The notes beneath the pieces were generated by a model, which was not told the DNA's origin, searched no databases, and worked only from the letters and a program-made list of their open reading frames with translations. A stretch of DNA of 64,000 bases, taken from Nautilus pompilius (taxonomy: Eukaryota; Mollusca; Cephalopoda; Nautilida; Nautilidae). This document shows, one piece after another, positions 63,470 to 64,000 of this stretch. How positions within the stretch are numbered: position 1 is the stretch's first letter; every line of letters begins with the position of its first letter. Both the position numbers and the translations under genes were made by a program. The DNA is taken from NCBI GenBank assembly GCA_018389105.1, contig JACATO010000311.1, positions 2,376,001 to 2,440,000 of the forward strand. The letters are read 5' to 3'.

Positions 63470-64000
63470 ACAGATACACGCCTATATGGATCACATGCTC
63501 CTCCCCACACAGTAAAGTACATCATGATCGCAGAAGTGATTAACAAGCTATTACTGGACTTTGGCCATCATGCAGTACTGAATGCATCAGCCACCTTGAT
63601 AGACATATGACAAGCCACTTCACACACTAGCCATCACATGCTGCTATCTTGGTTTGGTCAAGAAAGCAATGAACCTACCCAATGCACCATAAATACTTCA
63701 CCTGGACTTGATTGTCACTATTTCATACACAATGGCAGAAACCAACAGCTAAATCGAAATGGCATCCCTAAGTATGACAACTTTAACACTGTGCAACAAT
63801 GACATTTCTCATGAAATAATGAATAGTTTAAAAAATTCAAAAGTCTACCTGCCCCACCATGAATTTTTAGTGTTGAAGTTTGAAAAGTGTAGGTGTGCAT
63901 GCGCATTGGAAGAGAGCAATGGAATCATTGACTGACATATATCCCTGTAAAACAAGGGCTAATCCAAGAGTTCAGTTTTCTTCTTGACTTATCAGATCAG
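63470..64000. other. Non-coding stretch at window end
   Basis: Slightly richer in G+C than most of the window but without a recognisable gene, repeat terminus or RNA gene. The window may end within a larger repeat. Confidence 0.4.

Overview
This is a window of an animal nuclear genome. It is strongly AT-rich by eye, with large introns, many A/T homopolymers and a heavy load of DNA transposons and tRNA-derived SINE-like repeats. No ORF shows bacterial organisation. The host is probably an invertebrate with large introns. A mollusc, possibly a cephalopod, would fit the Tc1/mariner/SINE-rich texture, but that is a guess from style and not something the sequence proves.

The only host gene I can support is a Trio/Kalirin-type Rho guanine-nucleotide exchange factor on the minus strand. 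Three consecutive internal exons are visible: an SH3-domain exon (22847-23099), a Ser/Asn-rich linker exon (17962-18061) and an exon carrying the conserved RKWL-DPVRKLS-like motif (12172-12316). All have GT/AG borders and their reading phases join exactly (0 to 1, 1 to 2, 2 to 0). In Trio proteins this stretch lies between the first Rho-GEF unit (DH1-PH1) and the second (DH2-PH2). The upstream exons (spectrin repeats, DH1, PH1) should lie above 23100 and the DH2-PH2 exons below 12172. I found neither in the window, so it is mostly intron of this gene or DNA beside it.

Layout. 1-12171: downstream intron holding a 207-bp hAT MITE (3294-3500), a 3.06-kb Tigger/pogo element with a nearly complete transposase (3795-6857), a decayed mariner (about 7646-8890) and a (TAA)20 microsatellite. 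12172-23099: the three exons, with introns of about 5.6 and 4.8 kb; the first contains a CpG-dense, promoter-like patch with a 20-21-bp tandem repeat (about 15590-15830). 23100-64000: no confident host exon. It holds a 1.6-kb Tc1 element (25473-27097), an internally deleted Tigger-like relic (from 30187), a pogo-like transposase remnant (about 32405-32850), (TAA)19 at 40639, several SINE-like copies, an unidentified GC-richer ORF patch at 54.1 kb, a hAT/ZBED-type relic with another element inserted in it (about 58.5-61.2 kb) and a dead mariner (62287-63469).

The gene encodes a signalling scaffold. The transposons are independent, mostly inactive passengers. The Tigger copy at 3795 is the best preserved and the hAT MITE has a perfect 8-bp target duplication, so both look comparatively young. 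I found no clear LINE or LTR coding sequence, no structural tRNA or rRNA gene and no CRISPR array.
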